From NCBI GenBank assembly GCA_009733775.1, contig WOGZ01000144.1:1-64000 (forward strand): DNA of 64,000 nucleotides, given 5' to 3'. Positions 27,887-40,429 of the stretch are shown in pieces. Made by a program: the position numbers and the translations under genes. This stretch comes from Alectoria sarmentosa. Taxonomy: Eukaryota; Ascomycota; Lecanoromycetes; Lecanorales; Parmeliaceae. Position 1 is the stretch's first letter; every line of letters starts with the position of its first letter. The notes under the pieces were generated by a model. The model did not search any database, was not told the origin of the DNA, and saw nothing but the letters and a program-made list of their open reading frames with translations.

Positions 27887-28047
27887 TCTAGATCGAAGCG
27901 GGAAGTAGCCCATCGATATGCGCCACGTCGCCAGTGGGGGGGAAGAGGAACAGGGAAATATTTCGACAGAACGCTGAAACGGCCCTTGTTGGCACCGCGA
28001 TACCCTTCCAAAGCAAATCTCCAACAGCATGATCTTCGGCTACAAAC
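27887..28047 (+). pseudogene. possible fragment of a SesB-like hydrolase
   Basis: In one plus-strand frame the residues CWHRDTLPKQISNSMIFGY (27970-28044) resemble the segment (W-x-RD-x-LPK ... FGY) that lies before the nucleophile elbow in SesB/PGAP1-like hydrolases of fungal NLR proteins. Stops occur on both sides (TAG near 27910, TGA just before the motif and TGA right after it), and no Ser elbow follows. A short, heavily decayed relic is the most this supports; chance similarity is possible. Confidence 0.25.
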
Positions 28048-28838
28048 GCTGAAAATCTGCCTGAGGACAACAATCAGAAAATTACAAGCACTTCTCAGAA
28101 TACTCTCGTTGTTGAGTCACAGCCGGTTGAAAGAGTGAATTCTTTGACGGTTAGTCAGTCGATAGAATGAATCTGGACGACTGCAGCGCAATTATCCCAC
28201 CTCGACAGTTCGACAGGGCTACTAAACGATGACATGGCGCACAGGATCTAAGGGGAGTTGGGATATCTCTAGATGGGAGAAAATCTCGGTACCGCTAGGT
28301 CTGAGCCGTGGGAGGAAGGGTTAGGAAGCGGATAGTAGGCTACGTAGCGTCGCATGGCTTCGATCGGAGTACACGACCAAGTTGGGTGTGCGATTGATTG
28401 ATTGAGACTGGTCGGAATAGGAAATTCAACGTAAGAAAGGTTGAAAAGTGGGGTTCGGACCGAGCCTTCTCTGAATGAGTCCTTTCTGACAGCACCTGGA
28501 TAAAGCAGCAGGCGTGAGCGGCTCAAAAAGTGCCTGTTGGAGAGATACCTGTGATGAAAAAACCAACGATCTATTAGCGAATGGTAGGCGTTAGCTTTCT
28601 CACGCCAACGGCACCTCAGGGCGGTTGATTTATGCACTTGGGAATTATCAAATTAATGTATCCTATCTTCAAACCGACCGATCTACAGCGGCGGCAGCAG
28701 CGGCATTACCGATGCTGGACACGTTTCGGGGGCTCTAGGTTACTTTGCGGCCCGGATATTAACCTCCTTGGCAGCATCGGGACCCGGAGGAGTGCACCCA
28801 CTCAAGTCTTGCTGTTCCCACAACTGCTTTCACCAATG
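28048..28838. other. intergenic, 3' flank of the kinase gene
   Basis: No gene recognised. A 122-codon minus frame (28269-28637) has no domain. Confidence 0.45.
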
Positions 28839-31800
28839 TCAAGATGGGTATGGGCACCGTTCTAGAACCGTACTTCTATTTTCATTCCATTCCGGCCGCT
28901 TCAGCGCTTCCATCTTGGTAAGCAGCTCCGATACCCGGAATGGCTTCGGCATTACATCGTCCTGTCCTCGAGTCAGATCTGCCAACTTGACGGCAACGCT
29001 ATTCTGTCGCTGCAGATCTGGTAGACAACTTACCATTCCCGCAGCCAATGAAGTCTCAATCTGCTCCTTGCGCGCATTGGCCGTGACAGCAATAAGCGGA
29101 ACATGTCTGATCAAATTACCCTGGCCCTGCAACTCCCTAATTCGTCGGGCACACGTCAGCCCGTCCATCACCGGCATCTCAAGATCCATAAGGACAACGT
29201 CAACAGCCACGCCACCAGGGAGATCTCTCCAGAGATAAGAACGCTGCAGGAAGTCTAGCGCTTCTTGGCCATGGTTCGCGACATGAACGGTGCATCCAGC
29301 TTTCTGTAGCTGTTTACTGAGGACTTTCTCTAATTTATGGTTAATGCCAATGGTTTGAAAGGTGATGGGAGACATCTACGATTGACCAGATTATCCTCGA
29401 CAAGCAAGACTTGAAACTTCGGCGGGTCTTCCCTGCTCTGGCCGCCTTTTGTTACGGGCAGACTTATTGATCCAGATGATCCGTTTGTTAGCGATTGTAG
29501 GGTTTTGATGGGCGACGTTTGGTGAGAGTTTCCAGACTGGGCCCCATTCTGCTGCGTCATTTTCTCGGCCGGTGGAGATGCTCTTCTTCCTTTGACGTAG
29601 AATGCAAATGTGCCTAAAACGGGTTCAGCTCCGGAACTCAGCTTCCTTGAAAACGCAAGATCGCTTACTGCCCTTTCCAGCCTCAGAGCATAGACCGATT
29701 TCGCCGCCATGCAGCTCTGTGAGCTCTCGCGAAATGAAAAGACCGAGTCCTGAACCTCCATACTTCACATGAGTGCGTGGATTCGCTTGCTACACCACCA
29801 TTAGCTCAGAGCTCATTCGATCTTGTACGGGCAAACTTACTGCGAAACGATGGAACAGGCGGATTTTTTCTTCGCCAGTCAAGCCCCGGCCCGAGTCTTT
29901 TACAGCAAAATATACAAAGACAGGCTGCTCCTCGCCCCATTCGCGATCTACTGTTAGGTCCTTTTTCGAGCGGATACCTCTAGATGGAAACCAGTCAAGA
30001 CTAACTCGTTCACCATTGGGAGGCTTGCTTTCTGACCCTCCAATCGACACTTTTATATGGCGCTTCATCTCGGATTGCGTGAATTTGATTGCGTTAGTCA
30101 TGAGGTTGACGAGGATTTGCGTTACTCTAGAGGGGTCGATCATCACCCAGTCAATCCCGAAACGGTTGTAAGATTCCTCCAAGGAGAACTCAAACTCGAT
30201 CCCATGAGACACAAGCTCGCCTTCGAACATCTTCAATGCTCCTTTGACAACAGCTGGAGGCTGTACTGGGGTTGGGGATACCAACAACATTGCCGAGTCG
30301 AGTTTTGAGAGCGTCAAAACATCATTAATGATCCGCCCTTGGTGCTGCGCGCAAAGCTGTTGATCACGTAGGTCAGCTGGAGGACTCCCATGGTGGAAGC
30401 GGTGATCACAAACAGTTATTATTTGGATGGCCTCAAGATTACCTTCTACGAGCTCATCCAAGACAACTGGTGTCTTCGATGAGGCTTTGAACTCAAGAAG
30501 CGAAGAAGTGATGCCATCCGCGCTTTGCAGAATAGCGCTCAAGGGATTACGCATCTCATGGCTTGTGATATCCATGAACTTCTCCATGCTCTTCCTCGCT
30601 TCTTCTGCCTCTATTCTACTATGCACTTGTATCTCATTCGCCTCTTGTCGCGACTGGGCGAGCTTTTCGGAAAGCGTCGCGCGTTCTAACGCGTCTTCTT
30701 GGGCTTGTTTCAGAAGACTGATGTCAGTGATGGTTCCCATGATGCTTTTGAGAGACCCATCCTCGTTATCGTCCTGGCCGCAGGAAGCAATGATCCATTT
30801 ATGCTTCCAGGTGCCGCTTTCCTTGTGGTGCCACTTGTGTACGAGCCGGACCTCAAAGGTGCGCTTGAGTCTTAATTCGCTCATGTTGTACCATTCTTGT
30901 TCCACGTATGGGCGGTCTTCCTCCATAATAATGTTCATGAACGCCCTACGCCGTTAACAGGTACCGTCAGCAGGAGAATATTCTATTCATAACATCGACG
31001 CAAAGCTAGTCGGACCTCAGAGGTTCAATCAAGCGCAAAAAGTGTGACGTACATCTCTGAGTGCTCGTCTTTGGAGAGACCTATCATGCGATACTGTAGG
31101 CAATTCAGTGTCACTCAAAGATGTGGTTTCATTGTCTTTCAATAGACTTCTTACCCCTACACCAATTTAGATAGAGACATTTGAATCGACTGAAGACAGT
31201 GAGTGACGTACATGTATCGTTTGCATACAGAACTTCTCCAAGAGGGCTAATGTAGAATAGGCTGAAATGCGGTTAGCTAGTCGAATCATGATGACGATTG
31301 GTGGGAGACAACCCAGCAGCATTGAGCTCAGTCAAAGCTTTGAATTTGGATTTCCCAGCCGCCAAGTCTTTGGACAGCTCAGCCTGTTTGCGCTTAGCTT
31401 GCTCGATCAGCGCAGCTGATGTCAAAGACGTGGATAGTTGTCGACTCAGCAACTGCACGAATCCACCATAGTCCTCATCGTACGCTCTTCGCGGATTCAG
31501 CCCGATTAGCAGGAACCCTAGTACTTCTTCTCCAGCAGTAAGAGGTATGACAGCGAGAGCGTTGGATGGTTCACCAAAGCCTCGCCATTCGATACCTTGG
31601 AGCAATGATTCGGGTAGACTCCCATCATCTCGCTGGAAGACCGTAGGACCGTTGGCCATCATGGTTTTTTTGAGAAGTGGTAGAATCGTCTCGCTATCTC
31701 GCATCAGATCTACACGCTTCAAAGCCAGCGGATGGCCTTCAACGACACCTAGAGCTGCTTGTAGGTGGATGATCGACGTTGGCGACTCATCATGCATGTC

Positions 31801-33043
31801 ACTGTCAAGAGAATAGATCACTGCTAAAGGTATGTCACGCTCATTCGATTCGAATCCTTTCAAAACTCCGCGCCAATACGAAGCCATGTCAGGGGTGCTG
31901 ACAGTAGAGAGGAGACTGGTGAGAATTAGTCGCAGCGACGACGAGGCCACGGTTGTCCTGATCTCACGTAGATGTCCTCCGTTCCCATAACTTCTGCCTT
32001 GTCGTCTCAAAAGCAGTATTGTAGAAGCCTTCAGTATTTCCGTTGTCATCTCGGACAGGAATGAAGTTGTAGGAGAAAAAGGTCTCCTCAAGGTACCCAT
32101 GTCTTTCGAGGTAGAAACAGGTGTCCTCCATGGATGTTGCGCGTCCCAATCGCTCGGCATCAAGGAAGACAGGTTCAAGCTCCTTGGCGATTTCACCCCA
32201 AGCTCGTTCCACGGATGCACCCATCAACCCAGGGTGCTTCCTACTCGCTACGGCTATGTATGGCTCGTTGTACAACACCACCCTCTGTGCGCCCCTGGCA
32301 AATCATTTAGCAGCAATCATGCGTGATTCGAGGCTGAGCTTGTACCAAAACATGCAAGCAGCGCGGGAGTCAGACATGAGGAAGCGCGTCATCTGCCGAA
32401 GATAGCCAGACCAGAATTCCAGTGGTCCAAGGGGCGTAGCCGACCAATCCATGCTCTTGAAAAACTGTATGTGTTCGCTTGTTGGTAGGTCGTCGACCCA
32501 ACTAGGAGGTATTTTTGCATGAAGCTTACCCCCTTCTTTGAGTGCATGAGCATCGCTTGACTCGGTATTTATGCCCTGGAATTCATTCGGCGGTGCAGCA
32601 GTGGGATTTGGGAACGAGCCTGCGGAAGTGTCTTTGAGACCCATTGTGGAACCACTGATTATCCGCCATCTCTTCCTCAATGTTGAGCCTGTCCACCACA
32701 GATACTGATAATTGTATGGAATCGTATAGCCGTCCGCTATGTGGCCATACGTAGGGGGACTGGTTGCCCACTTCTTGAATCGCGAGTATTGCTTCAGCTC
32801 GTATTCGTCCGCGGGGACGCCTCTTCTTAAGCGTGCCGTATCTAGTACATGAGGAAGGCGCTGAAGAGATGCATTGGAGAAGACGGTATGTAGGCGCTGA
32901 TGATAGGGATCCTGGGTTCGCTCGAGGTCAAGGATGAATGTCGGCCTAGAGTCACATTCCAGTAGCTCAATCATGCCAATGTCATCCAATGCTGGAGTAG
33001 CCATTAATGTACCCACCACCCTGCCCTGGCTATTGGCCATCAT
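28839..33043 (-). CDS. hybrid histidine kinase (PAS-like, GAF, PAS, HisKA, HATPase, REC)
   Basis: A fungal two-component hybrid kinase that would autophosphorylate on His and pass phosphate to its own receiver. Eleven exons join in one frame of 1,180 residues: 33043-32346, 32294-31968, 31915-31313, 31261-31212, 31156-31155 (2 nt), 31093-31053, 30945-30414, 30356-29841, 29789-29669, 29613-29380, 29329-29034, 28961-28839. The order is an N-terminal PAS-type region (VVLYNEPYI, then EGFYN), a GAF-like region (ERDIPLAVIYSL, EEVLGFLLIGLNPRRAYD), a PAS domain (FYISPLGEVLYAND, WYRMIG), the H-box MDITSHEMRNPL with His at about 703, N-box LMTNAIKF, G boxes VKDSGRGL and YGGSGLGLF, and a receiver with LLVEDN, phospho-acceptor Asp at about 1090 in MDLEMPVMDG and MPKPF near the end. 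No transmembrane segment, so probably cytosolic. The start is uncertain because the frame stays open upstream to a possible splice acceptor near 33065. (The exon list has twelve segments counting the 2-nt one.). Confidence 0.88.
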
Positions 33044-34310
33044 GTTCTCCCAAACAATGTCTCCTTCTTCTGTAGCGCATGGGTGGTCATTGCAACCGAT
33101 TCATCCAGCAAAGGTAGGGGGCGCCCCAGCGGGTGGCGGGGTGGTCTTTGGCTGTAATGGCGAGAATTGAGGATGGAGGTAAGGTGCTCTATCGCCTTGG
33201 TGATGCTGATGATAACGCCATTCACATACAGGCCGGGGAAGTTGGTTAGGATGAACAGGTCATGGAAGTTATAGACTTGATTCCCTGTGTTACTCCTACT
33301 ATAGCAAACTCCATGGCGCCACGAACGCCTCGGCTAAACTTCGGGTAAAGATTTAACGCGTGCGCCCTTTCTCCGAGGAATGCTGTAAGTATGATATCAT
33401 CGTATTGCGCTTGTTGAGATTTTTCGTAATTTAAGGTATCAATACCATACTATGCGCGCGGCCCCGCTGTCGCTCAACCTCCTCTTCTCTGCCCATCTGT
33501 TCCCAAATTACAGAATTCTTGGGAGTCGTACTTTGCAGAGTTGATATTCCCGATCAGTGTCTTCCGGGTGCAAGTCGTGTGCAATCTCGATAGGTAGAGA
33601 TGAACAATGCTACCACTGAAAGACAAAACCAACAAGCCTACGAGGTGGCTGCTGATTCATTTTTATACATTGGCATAGAAAGTCCTAGCACGTCCTTACG
33701 GAATCTTAGGATATGAGTAGGCTCTTTTGTGCTGTACTCAGGACACCTTCTCTACTGACCAGGTCTCTATTCTTGGCCTCTTTCGGCCCGAGATGCTTAC
33801 CATCGATGCATGCCATGCAAAACCCAATCCCAAAAGACTTTCAGAACCCTGACTAGCAGGAGCTTCTTGTACTGTTGAAGTGTTCTGTGAGTATGTGGTC
33901 ACTCACAGCGAAGAGATGGCACCGTCTTTCCAGGTGCAGGCCTACTCTTATCATCCGCTCTACTAGCTAGCATCGGTTGCGGGAGGAAATAGATGAACAA
34001 TTGACTTATACGAAGCATTGTTGATGTTTCAGCACTCTCGCTACCATTACAACGCGTTCACAATCTTCCTGAAATGGCCGTCTGAAAACAATGGCTACTA
34101 GTGATTGCGGCGCGTCCAAGGCCAGCTTAAGTCCACCTGGTCACAGGGTGTATCTCGGAACTTTTTCGTCGCAGCGTTCCTTGTCATCCGTGGAGAGAGA
34201 CGACAGAGGCCAAAAGCGATTTCCGTTTCAATTCCCCTTTTTCTGGACCAGACCAACTCGAGGTTGAGCTCCAAGAATCAAGAATATTTCTATGACAGGC
34301 ATCATGCACT
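33044..34310. other. intergenic, promoter side of the kinase gene
   Basis: About 1.27 kb between two minus-strand genes. A first exon of the kinase could lie at 33065-33225, where a minus frame of 61 codons exists, but the phase does not join simply. Nothing else was recognised. Confidence 0.45.
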
Positions 34311-35552
34311 CTATCGGTGCTTCCCATGTGTGTCGATTGGATCTGTCAATGAGCCCCGCTCCTCTGCCTCTCTTTGCTGTTGACCAAATCCCCTCTTCGT
34401 CAACACCACATCGAGGGTCATGTTCGAAGCCTGAAAGTCACCCGTCGTTGCATTACAGGTTAGATTTACCGACGGAGCTTGAAGGGAACCCAATCTCAAA
34501 TTGGGCGCCTCGTATACAATTCCCGAAGGTGAGTTGCAGCAAGCTTTCGAGACATAAGTACAGTTGCAGGGGCAAGCTAATTCCGTCGAACTCTCTGATG
34601 GAAGGGTGTCGTTAATAGCTAAATCCGTCAGAGTGGCGTTGGCCGAGTCGATCTCAAAGAGTCCCCGCCCATATTGCACTTCAGGGAGCGGGTATTTGCA
34701 TGTGCTGGTGTAAAATTCTCCGTGCCACCTGTCTGCCACGCATATACAACTAAGTGCGCCCCTGCAGTGGCTCGATTTGGAGCAGTAATGAGACCTTCCG
34801 CATCTTGGTTGGGGCTTTGGAATGTTCGGCGGATTCTCTGCCGAGATGACTCTCAAGTCGGGTAAAAGCCCCCTCGCTGCGCTTTCTGCCAGTGTAGTGG
34901 CGAAAACGGATGTGTTGGAGTATACAACTGCAAGGATCCGGCCTCTGTCGCCTGCGTAAATGGAATTGGAAGTCAGCTCTTGGCATCTTTTCGCACAACC
35001 TTGACCTTCTCACCAACCCAGCCCTGGCCCCCTTCCATACTAGGAAGTTGATCCTCTTCGGGCTCAGGGAAATGCGAGCAGTAATTTTGGAGATGGACTG
35101 CTTGCTTCGCGATGCTAGAATAGGTCCCTGTATCATACAAAGAAATCCCAGCGGCGTTATACCCAGGCGCTAAGAAGACACTGCACCCATCTATGTTGGA
35201 CAACAGTCAGTTCAAAACCGTCGCGAAGAATCTCCGACTCCAACTCGCCTTTAGAAAGAGTCATGGCGAGGTCTACCCTATTCAACCATTCCATTAGGGT
35301 GACGTCTGACGGTCTAAGGCCGATGTGTCCGGTGTAAAAAAGATGTCGTTTTCTATCCTTGCTTTCTAGACCGTGGGTGTCTTTAGCACGATTGTCGAGA
35401 AGGATCTGCGAGCAGTTGGATGGATCGGGGTTGCCGTAAAGTGAGGCGTCGCAGACTGTCTCTGCAGCACAAGGGGAGAGGAATAAGACTAGGAGTAGAA
35501 CAGGTGCGAGAATGAGTATCCATAAGTTCTCATACATCTTTCTTTGGAGCAT
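34311..35552 (-). CDS. secreted Cys-containing protein of unknown function
   Basis: Three exons, 35552-35249, 35190-35014 and 34951-34311, join in phase to 373 residues. The N-terminus is a signal peptide: a charged start (MLQRKMYENLW) then a long hydrophobic stretch (ILILAPVLLLVLFLSPCAAE). The mature part has SLYGNPDPSNC, DGCSVFLAPGYNAAG, FPEPEED and a Cys-rich second half (RCGRSHYCSKSSHCRGALSC, ACPCNCTYVSKACCNSPSG). This arrangement occurs in uncharacterised fungal secreted proteins; I know no function. The first intron (35248-35191, 58 nt) uses a GC donor (GCGAGT) with a CTGAC branch site and CATAG acceptor; without it the frame breaks. The second (35013-34952, 62 nt) is GT-AG. Several N-x-S/T sites fit an extracellular protein. 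Probably functional. Confidence 0.7.
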
Positions 35553-38399
35553 GTTGTCTACAGCTAATAATTAGGAGGAACGAGAGGCTGACAGCGAATC
35601 GAGATAATAATTGATGAACGGGATGATCTCAGATCTAAAAGTAATTCGACAGCGCGGCAGCCTAACCTTACGCGTACTCCGGCAGCTTGAAATAGTACAG
35701 AGGCGACCGGAAGTACCACGAAGTATGTACATGCGATCGTCTCGGATTATCCGAGTTACGCGAGGCTAACACATTCACCCGTGGTTTCTATGCGATCAAA
35801 TCTCAGCACCACAGCGACCTCCTGAAGCTAGAACTCGCAAGGCTTTTCGATGTTGTATTCAAGGCCTCGTTCTCTCATTGCTGATAATTCGAAGCGAATC
35901 CAACTATGGTCAGAAAAAGATGGCACTCAATGGTTCGAGGAAGTGCGGTTTCAACTACATCGTGCAGAAACGCACAGGCCGCTATCTGTCTCGTGCCTGA
36001 GAACACGATCCCAAAGGCGCTTATGCGAATGGCTTTCCGGGAAAAGCCGCCTGGCGGGATAAGGGCTTCTGAGCATGAAACGAGCCGAGAAACCTAAAGA
36101 CCACTGTGATGGAACCAAAGCATGCGCGGTGTTCGCAGTCGCTATTCACACGAGTAACGTGCAAGTACATACATAATCACCACGGCACTCATGCGAAAGA
36201 TTTGTTCGAACCTCTATTGAGGACGAACTACTACCTTTTCACTCTTGGTGATTGTCGAGTCATGAGCCTCAAGCGCTGCATACGTCCACCGCATGTACGA
36301 AGCGAAGAGCCCTAGTTGTGAGCGGTTGATCAAGCTCATTACCATTAGCTCCAACGATCACATTAATGTCCATGATCGTCGACGGCATGAGCCCCAGTGC
36401 GACGACTTAATCATTCCAGAACTGACATCGTTGCAACAATCGAGCCACAGCGAGCATTCAATATGGACGAAGCATTACAACATCACAAACAACCTATCAC
36501 GACCTCACTCATACCCAGTGAAAGATCCCTCCTCCCAAGTCACCCACCGGAGGTCTACCACCTAAGAGCTCGAAGCATCGACCAAATCGCATCCGGCGCA
36601 ACGACATCCCAACCCGGCACTCTTGCATCCCGAGTCAAACGTACGCCGCAAAGGCAAACCTCGCTTGTACTCCCTAAATCGTATTCCCATGAAGCGTTAT
36701 AATACTTCCTGCGTGCTATGAATTATCGGACCCTGATTCACTTGACGATCCGGTACACCTTTGGAGGGGCTCTTGATATGGATCCGAAAACGTCAACTTT
36801 ACAAGAAATCTTGACCGTCCGCCCCGCGCTCACCCGCCGGCGTATTATGATTCAGCTTACCGAATCAGCAGCACTTGTCTTTCACCAGTCTGAGATCTTG
36901 GAGTTTCAAGACTTACAGATCCGTCTGCTGATGAGGTCGTCAGATCGCAGTGAAGTGCCAAAAGCTAAGCTGGGAATTGGCAATGTTCATAGTCCGGTGG
37001 TATGATTATCCTGTGGGTGTATGGTATTGCAAGTACCTTGTAGCCAGCAGTGCAACTGCCTCGACGCCTCAGCGCGAAAGTGGTCGCCTCAAGTCGACTC
37101 CAATCGGGGTGCGCTCGACTCCGAAAATGAGACGGTTTTGTCCATCAAGTCTGAATCCATATCGGTCCAATGGTAGTAGCCAACCGCGATTGTGTTCCGA
37201 CCAGGTCAGGTCATGGCAGAATAGCTGAGAGAACGGAGGCTTTACTGCGAGCCCTATTATGTATTACTGCAAGATCTGTTATTTATGTGACTTACAGACT
37301 GCCACTGGCGAATGCCACTGCCCACAGCTGTTCCAAGCTCTGGAGATCTGAACGTTGGATGGTGGCGGAAGAGGCACACGGGGTAAAGTGCCTCTGCATT
37401 CGATTCTTCCCAATGGCGCAGGCTTACAAAGGTCCAAGCGACAAAGGTATCCTTGAATTGATATATCCTCGTGGCGGACACGATGATGAAGTCTGGTGTC
37501 CCTTGATGATGCGTTGATGGCCCGTAAAGCGCGATTAGTAGCAATACGCCGCAGAGTGTCTTAAAAGAGGGCACATCTTTTTTATGACGATAGGGGGATG
37601 TGAGATTGGATTTGACAGCGACGCAGAAAACCTCTTCTGATAGCCACGCTGAAAAGTCCCTTGTCATTCTATGACCAGAAGACCTCCGAACCTCCTCTAG
37701 GATCAAATTCAAATCAGGTGTGCTTTATTGGTAATGTTCCCCATTCAGGGCTCCTCCCAGAGCGTCTCCGATCATCGTCTTTGATATCTACCAACAATCT
37801 ACATGTCCCGGGGAGCTAAGAATACCGCATCGCAAGCGACTGCGAGACTTCGATATCCAGACAATGAAAAAGCTCATCCCCAATCCAGCGTCCACAGCGT
37901 CTCTTATCCTCCCAAAAGAGCCAGTAGGTGCGATCACCGCGCGAGACACTAGCACAAAAATAGAACCATCAGACCCTCGAGCCATTCACGGTGAATCTTA
38001 GCAGCTGGGATCGCATTATTGCAGGAGAAGTAGAACCTCCGCCCAGCAACAAGGGAATTAGTTTCCTACGCCCACGATCCATCATACCTCGGCGCTAGAT
38101 ATGAACGTTGCAAAACTTCCACCGCACCCAGCGCTCCTCAACCTCGTCTCGTCGAAGAAAAGCCAACAAGAAGCCAATTAATCGGCGGTATGACCGACAT
38201 CTCCGTCCCACACCATAGTCCCGTTCACCCATTGGCAGCATGCCCAGGGCAAAGAAAGGTGCCTGCCTCATAGGCTTCACAATATCGCAGCCAGCCGGAA
38301 CCCATGAAATTCTCCTCGAGATGAATAGGGACATCCGAGTCGAAAGTCGATGGAGATGGATGGATGGCATGGTAGAAATGAAATCTAGCCCGCCCAGAA
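35553..38399. other. long gene-poor interval
   Basis: About 2.8 kb without a recognisable gene. Open frames of 90-150 codons on both strands (for example 36397-36702 plus, 36718-37005 plus, 37257-37712 minus) overlap one another and show no domains, signal peptides or splice logic I can defend. Confidence 0.45.
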
Positions 38400-39470
38400 G
38401 ACTGGGATAGTATAGCTAGCCTCTTAAATAGATAGATAGATAGATATATCCCGCAGATTCAAAGAAAGAGACAACGCCATCCATCACAGCGTTGGCTGGA
38501 TCTTCGACGTCGGCGTCGGCTAGTCTTTATCAAAGTTGAGTTGACATCATGCCGTCCTCGTTCGTCGTCGGAGAGACCGCAAGGGTTGGCTTGGCTTGGC
38601 TTGGCCTCAGGCGTCAGATCACATAAATATCATAGCTAGCTAGCTAGCTGACTGCCTTCCTTCATTTCCTGCTGCCGGGATTCGTAGAAAGAAAGAAAAG
38701 AAGCTGAGGTAGCGAGCGCGACCGACCATAGCTCCGATCCGATTCCTCAATCCTCGATTGGGATACTTTAAGAGGTCTACTTACTTACTTCAAGTAGTGG
38801 CGGTAACTTTCTCTACTTACTTCAGTGGCGGTAACATTTCTCTCACGAATCTGCGGAATTACAGCTGTATTTTGAACCCCCCCCCCCAATTGCTTTCCAC
38901 TTTGCCGTTCGTTCTACGGAGATGCATGAATGAATGAATATATTTATCTATCGTAGACAGGACAGGACGAGGCGCCACTCGACCTACCTACCTTGAGGGA
39001 GGAGGGAGGCATGGGCATGGGCATGGGCCATTCAGAGAACACAAGCGGCAATGGCGTCGCAAAGAAAGAAAGAAAGAAAGAAAGGAATTCTAGAGTCTAG
39101 TAGAGTAGAACTGTAATGCGGGATTGGATTGGATTTGGATTTGGATTACACGAGCAGCAGCAGAAATCTCCTTAGTTGGCACAACTAGCGAATAAGTAAG
39201 TAATCTTACTTTTGCAGAAAACGGACCATTCATTCACTCACTGGTGGATAGATATTTCTGTGCCGGTCTTCGCATGATGATTCATACTCTACCTACCTAC
39301 CAGGCGCCTAACATTTAGCGTCGCTGTCGAAATAATGTACAAAGCAATTTCGACACGGCGTTGGACTCGCGCTGTGAAAAGTAAGAGCAAAGGTGGTATT
39401 TTCATACGGCAGGAAGTGACTAAAGATCTAGAGGACATTTAAAGGACGGATCTTTTTCATCGCAACATCA
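38400..39470. repeat. microsatellite-dense interval
   Basis: About 1 kb without a gene, dotted with simple repeats: GATA x4 (about 38431), CTTGG units (38588-38606), TAGC x4 (about 38634), TTACTTAC runs (38778 and 38815), C11 (38877-38887), AATGAATG (38928), GGGCAT x3 (39010-39027), GAAA x6 (39061-39084), TTGGAT units (39122-39147) and CTAC runs. It looks like long regulatory or gap DNA where simple repeats have not been purged. Confidence 0.7.
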
Positions 39471-40429
39471 ACACGTCTCGAGCGTCAACGATTGTCCGTC
39501 GGCGTTGCTTTTGGGAAAACAAAATTCTCGGGTGACCATGGCACCACAGTCACGACGATAGCACAAGTCCGAACACAGTCTGGTAAGATGGAATTGATTT
39601 TTCTCTTCGCGCCGTGAAAAATTCCAATACCAATGACCAGCCCTGCGTTCTTTGAACGCAGTCTTTACACCTCTAGGATTGGGATTCATGAGATGAGCGA
39701 AGCTATCCAAAGAGCAACAAAGCTCTCCTATATTGTTATAGAAAGAAGAAGAAGGGCCATCCTGTACCGTTTCTGACATATGAACCCCTGCCAGGAAGAC
39801 TCCACGAGTTCCACATCCATTGCCGGTGCCCCAGAAGAGTGTGAGTAATTGCTGGTTATACACTTTAGTGCCAGTCTCTTCGGTCCCTTCCCAAGGGACT
39901 TGGAATGTCTATCAGGACGCGGAGGGTGTCCCTCCAAAAATGGATGTGGCAGCCTGCACTCTGAAAGAAGGGCTCTAGGTTCACATCGTTGCACAAGCAA
40001 TTGGCGCATTTACTTCACTCTTGCTACATCCCAAGTGCCTATCCGGAAGCGGGAATTACCAGCATTTTCATCCGTTGCGACCTCATCGCACGTCAAAGCC
40101 GGCCTGCTCCGCATTCCTCGGTCCCTTCGGCCGGTTTGGCCACGACCGATGAAGAAACACAACGTCTGGGCGCAATCTGGCTTCCTTGACATAATGCGAT
40201 CCACATGGCTCACAAGAGGGTTCGAGAATCGATCGAAGTATGATTCTTTCGTCAGCTGCCAACCAGTTCAATGCGTTCTCAGCCGAAAGATGTCGGTCGT
40301 CCGCCTTGACCGATTGTTAGAAACCTTGGGGCCGAGCATATTGCGAAGAAGTCGATGGTGTAAGGTGTGGTCAAGCGTTGCATTGCGATTGGCTAATGTA
40401 CGCCAAGGCGGTCTCGAGAATGTTTGATT
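39471..40429. other. intergenic; unsupported open frames
   Basis: A plus-strand frame of 192 codons (39849-40427) and overlapping minus-strand frames (39468-39863, 39728-40009) exist. None has a recognisable domain and they contradict each other, so I call no gene. Confidence 0.4.

Noticed and set aside
31916..31967. Apparent frameshift between the PAS-like and GAF regions of the kinase
   Set aside because: Explained by a 52-nt intron with donor GTGAGA, branch site CTAAT and acceptor CACCAG; phases agree.
32303..32305. In-frame TGA in the histidine kinase
   Set aside because: Lies inside a 51-nt GT-AG intron (32345-32295); splicing restores the CMFWGAQRVVLYNEPY stretch expected of the family.
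35180..35260. Apparent frameshift in the secreted protein gene
   Set aside because: A GC-AG intron of 58 nt explains it with correct phase.
39849..40427. 192-codon plus-strand frame
   Set aside because: No domain, unusual Arg/Ser composition, contradicted by overlapping minus frames.
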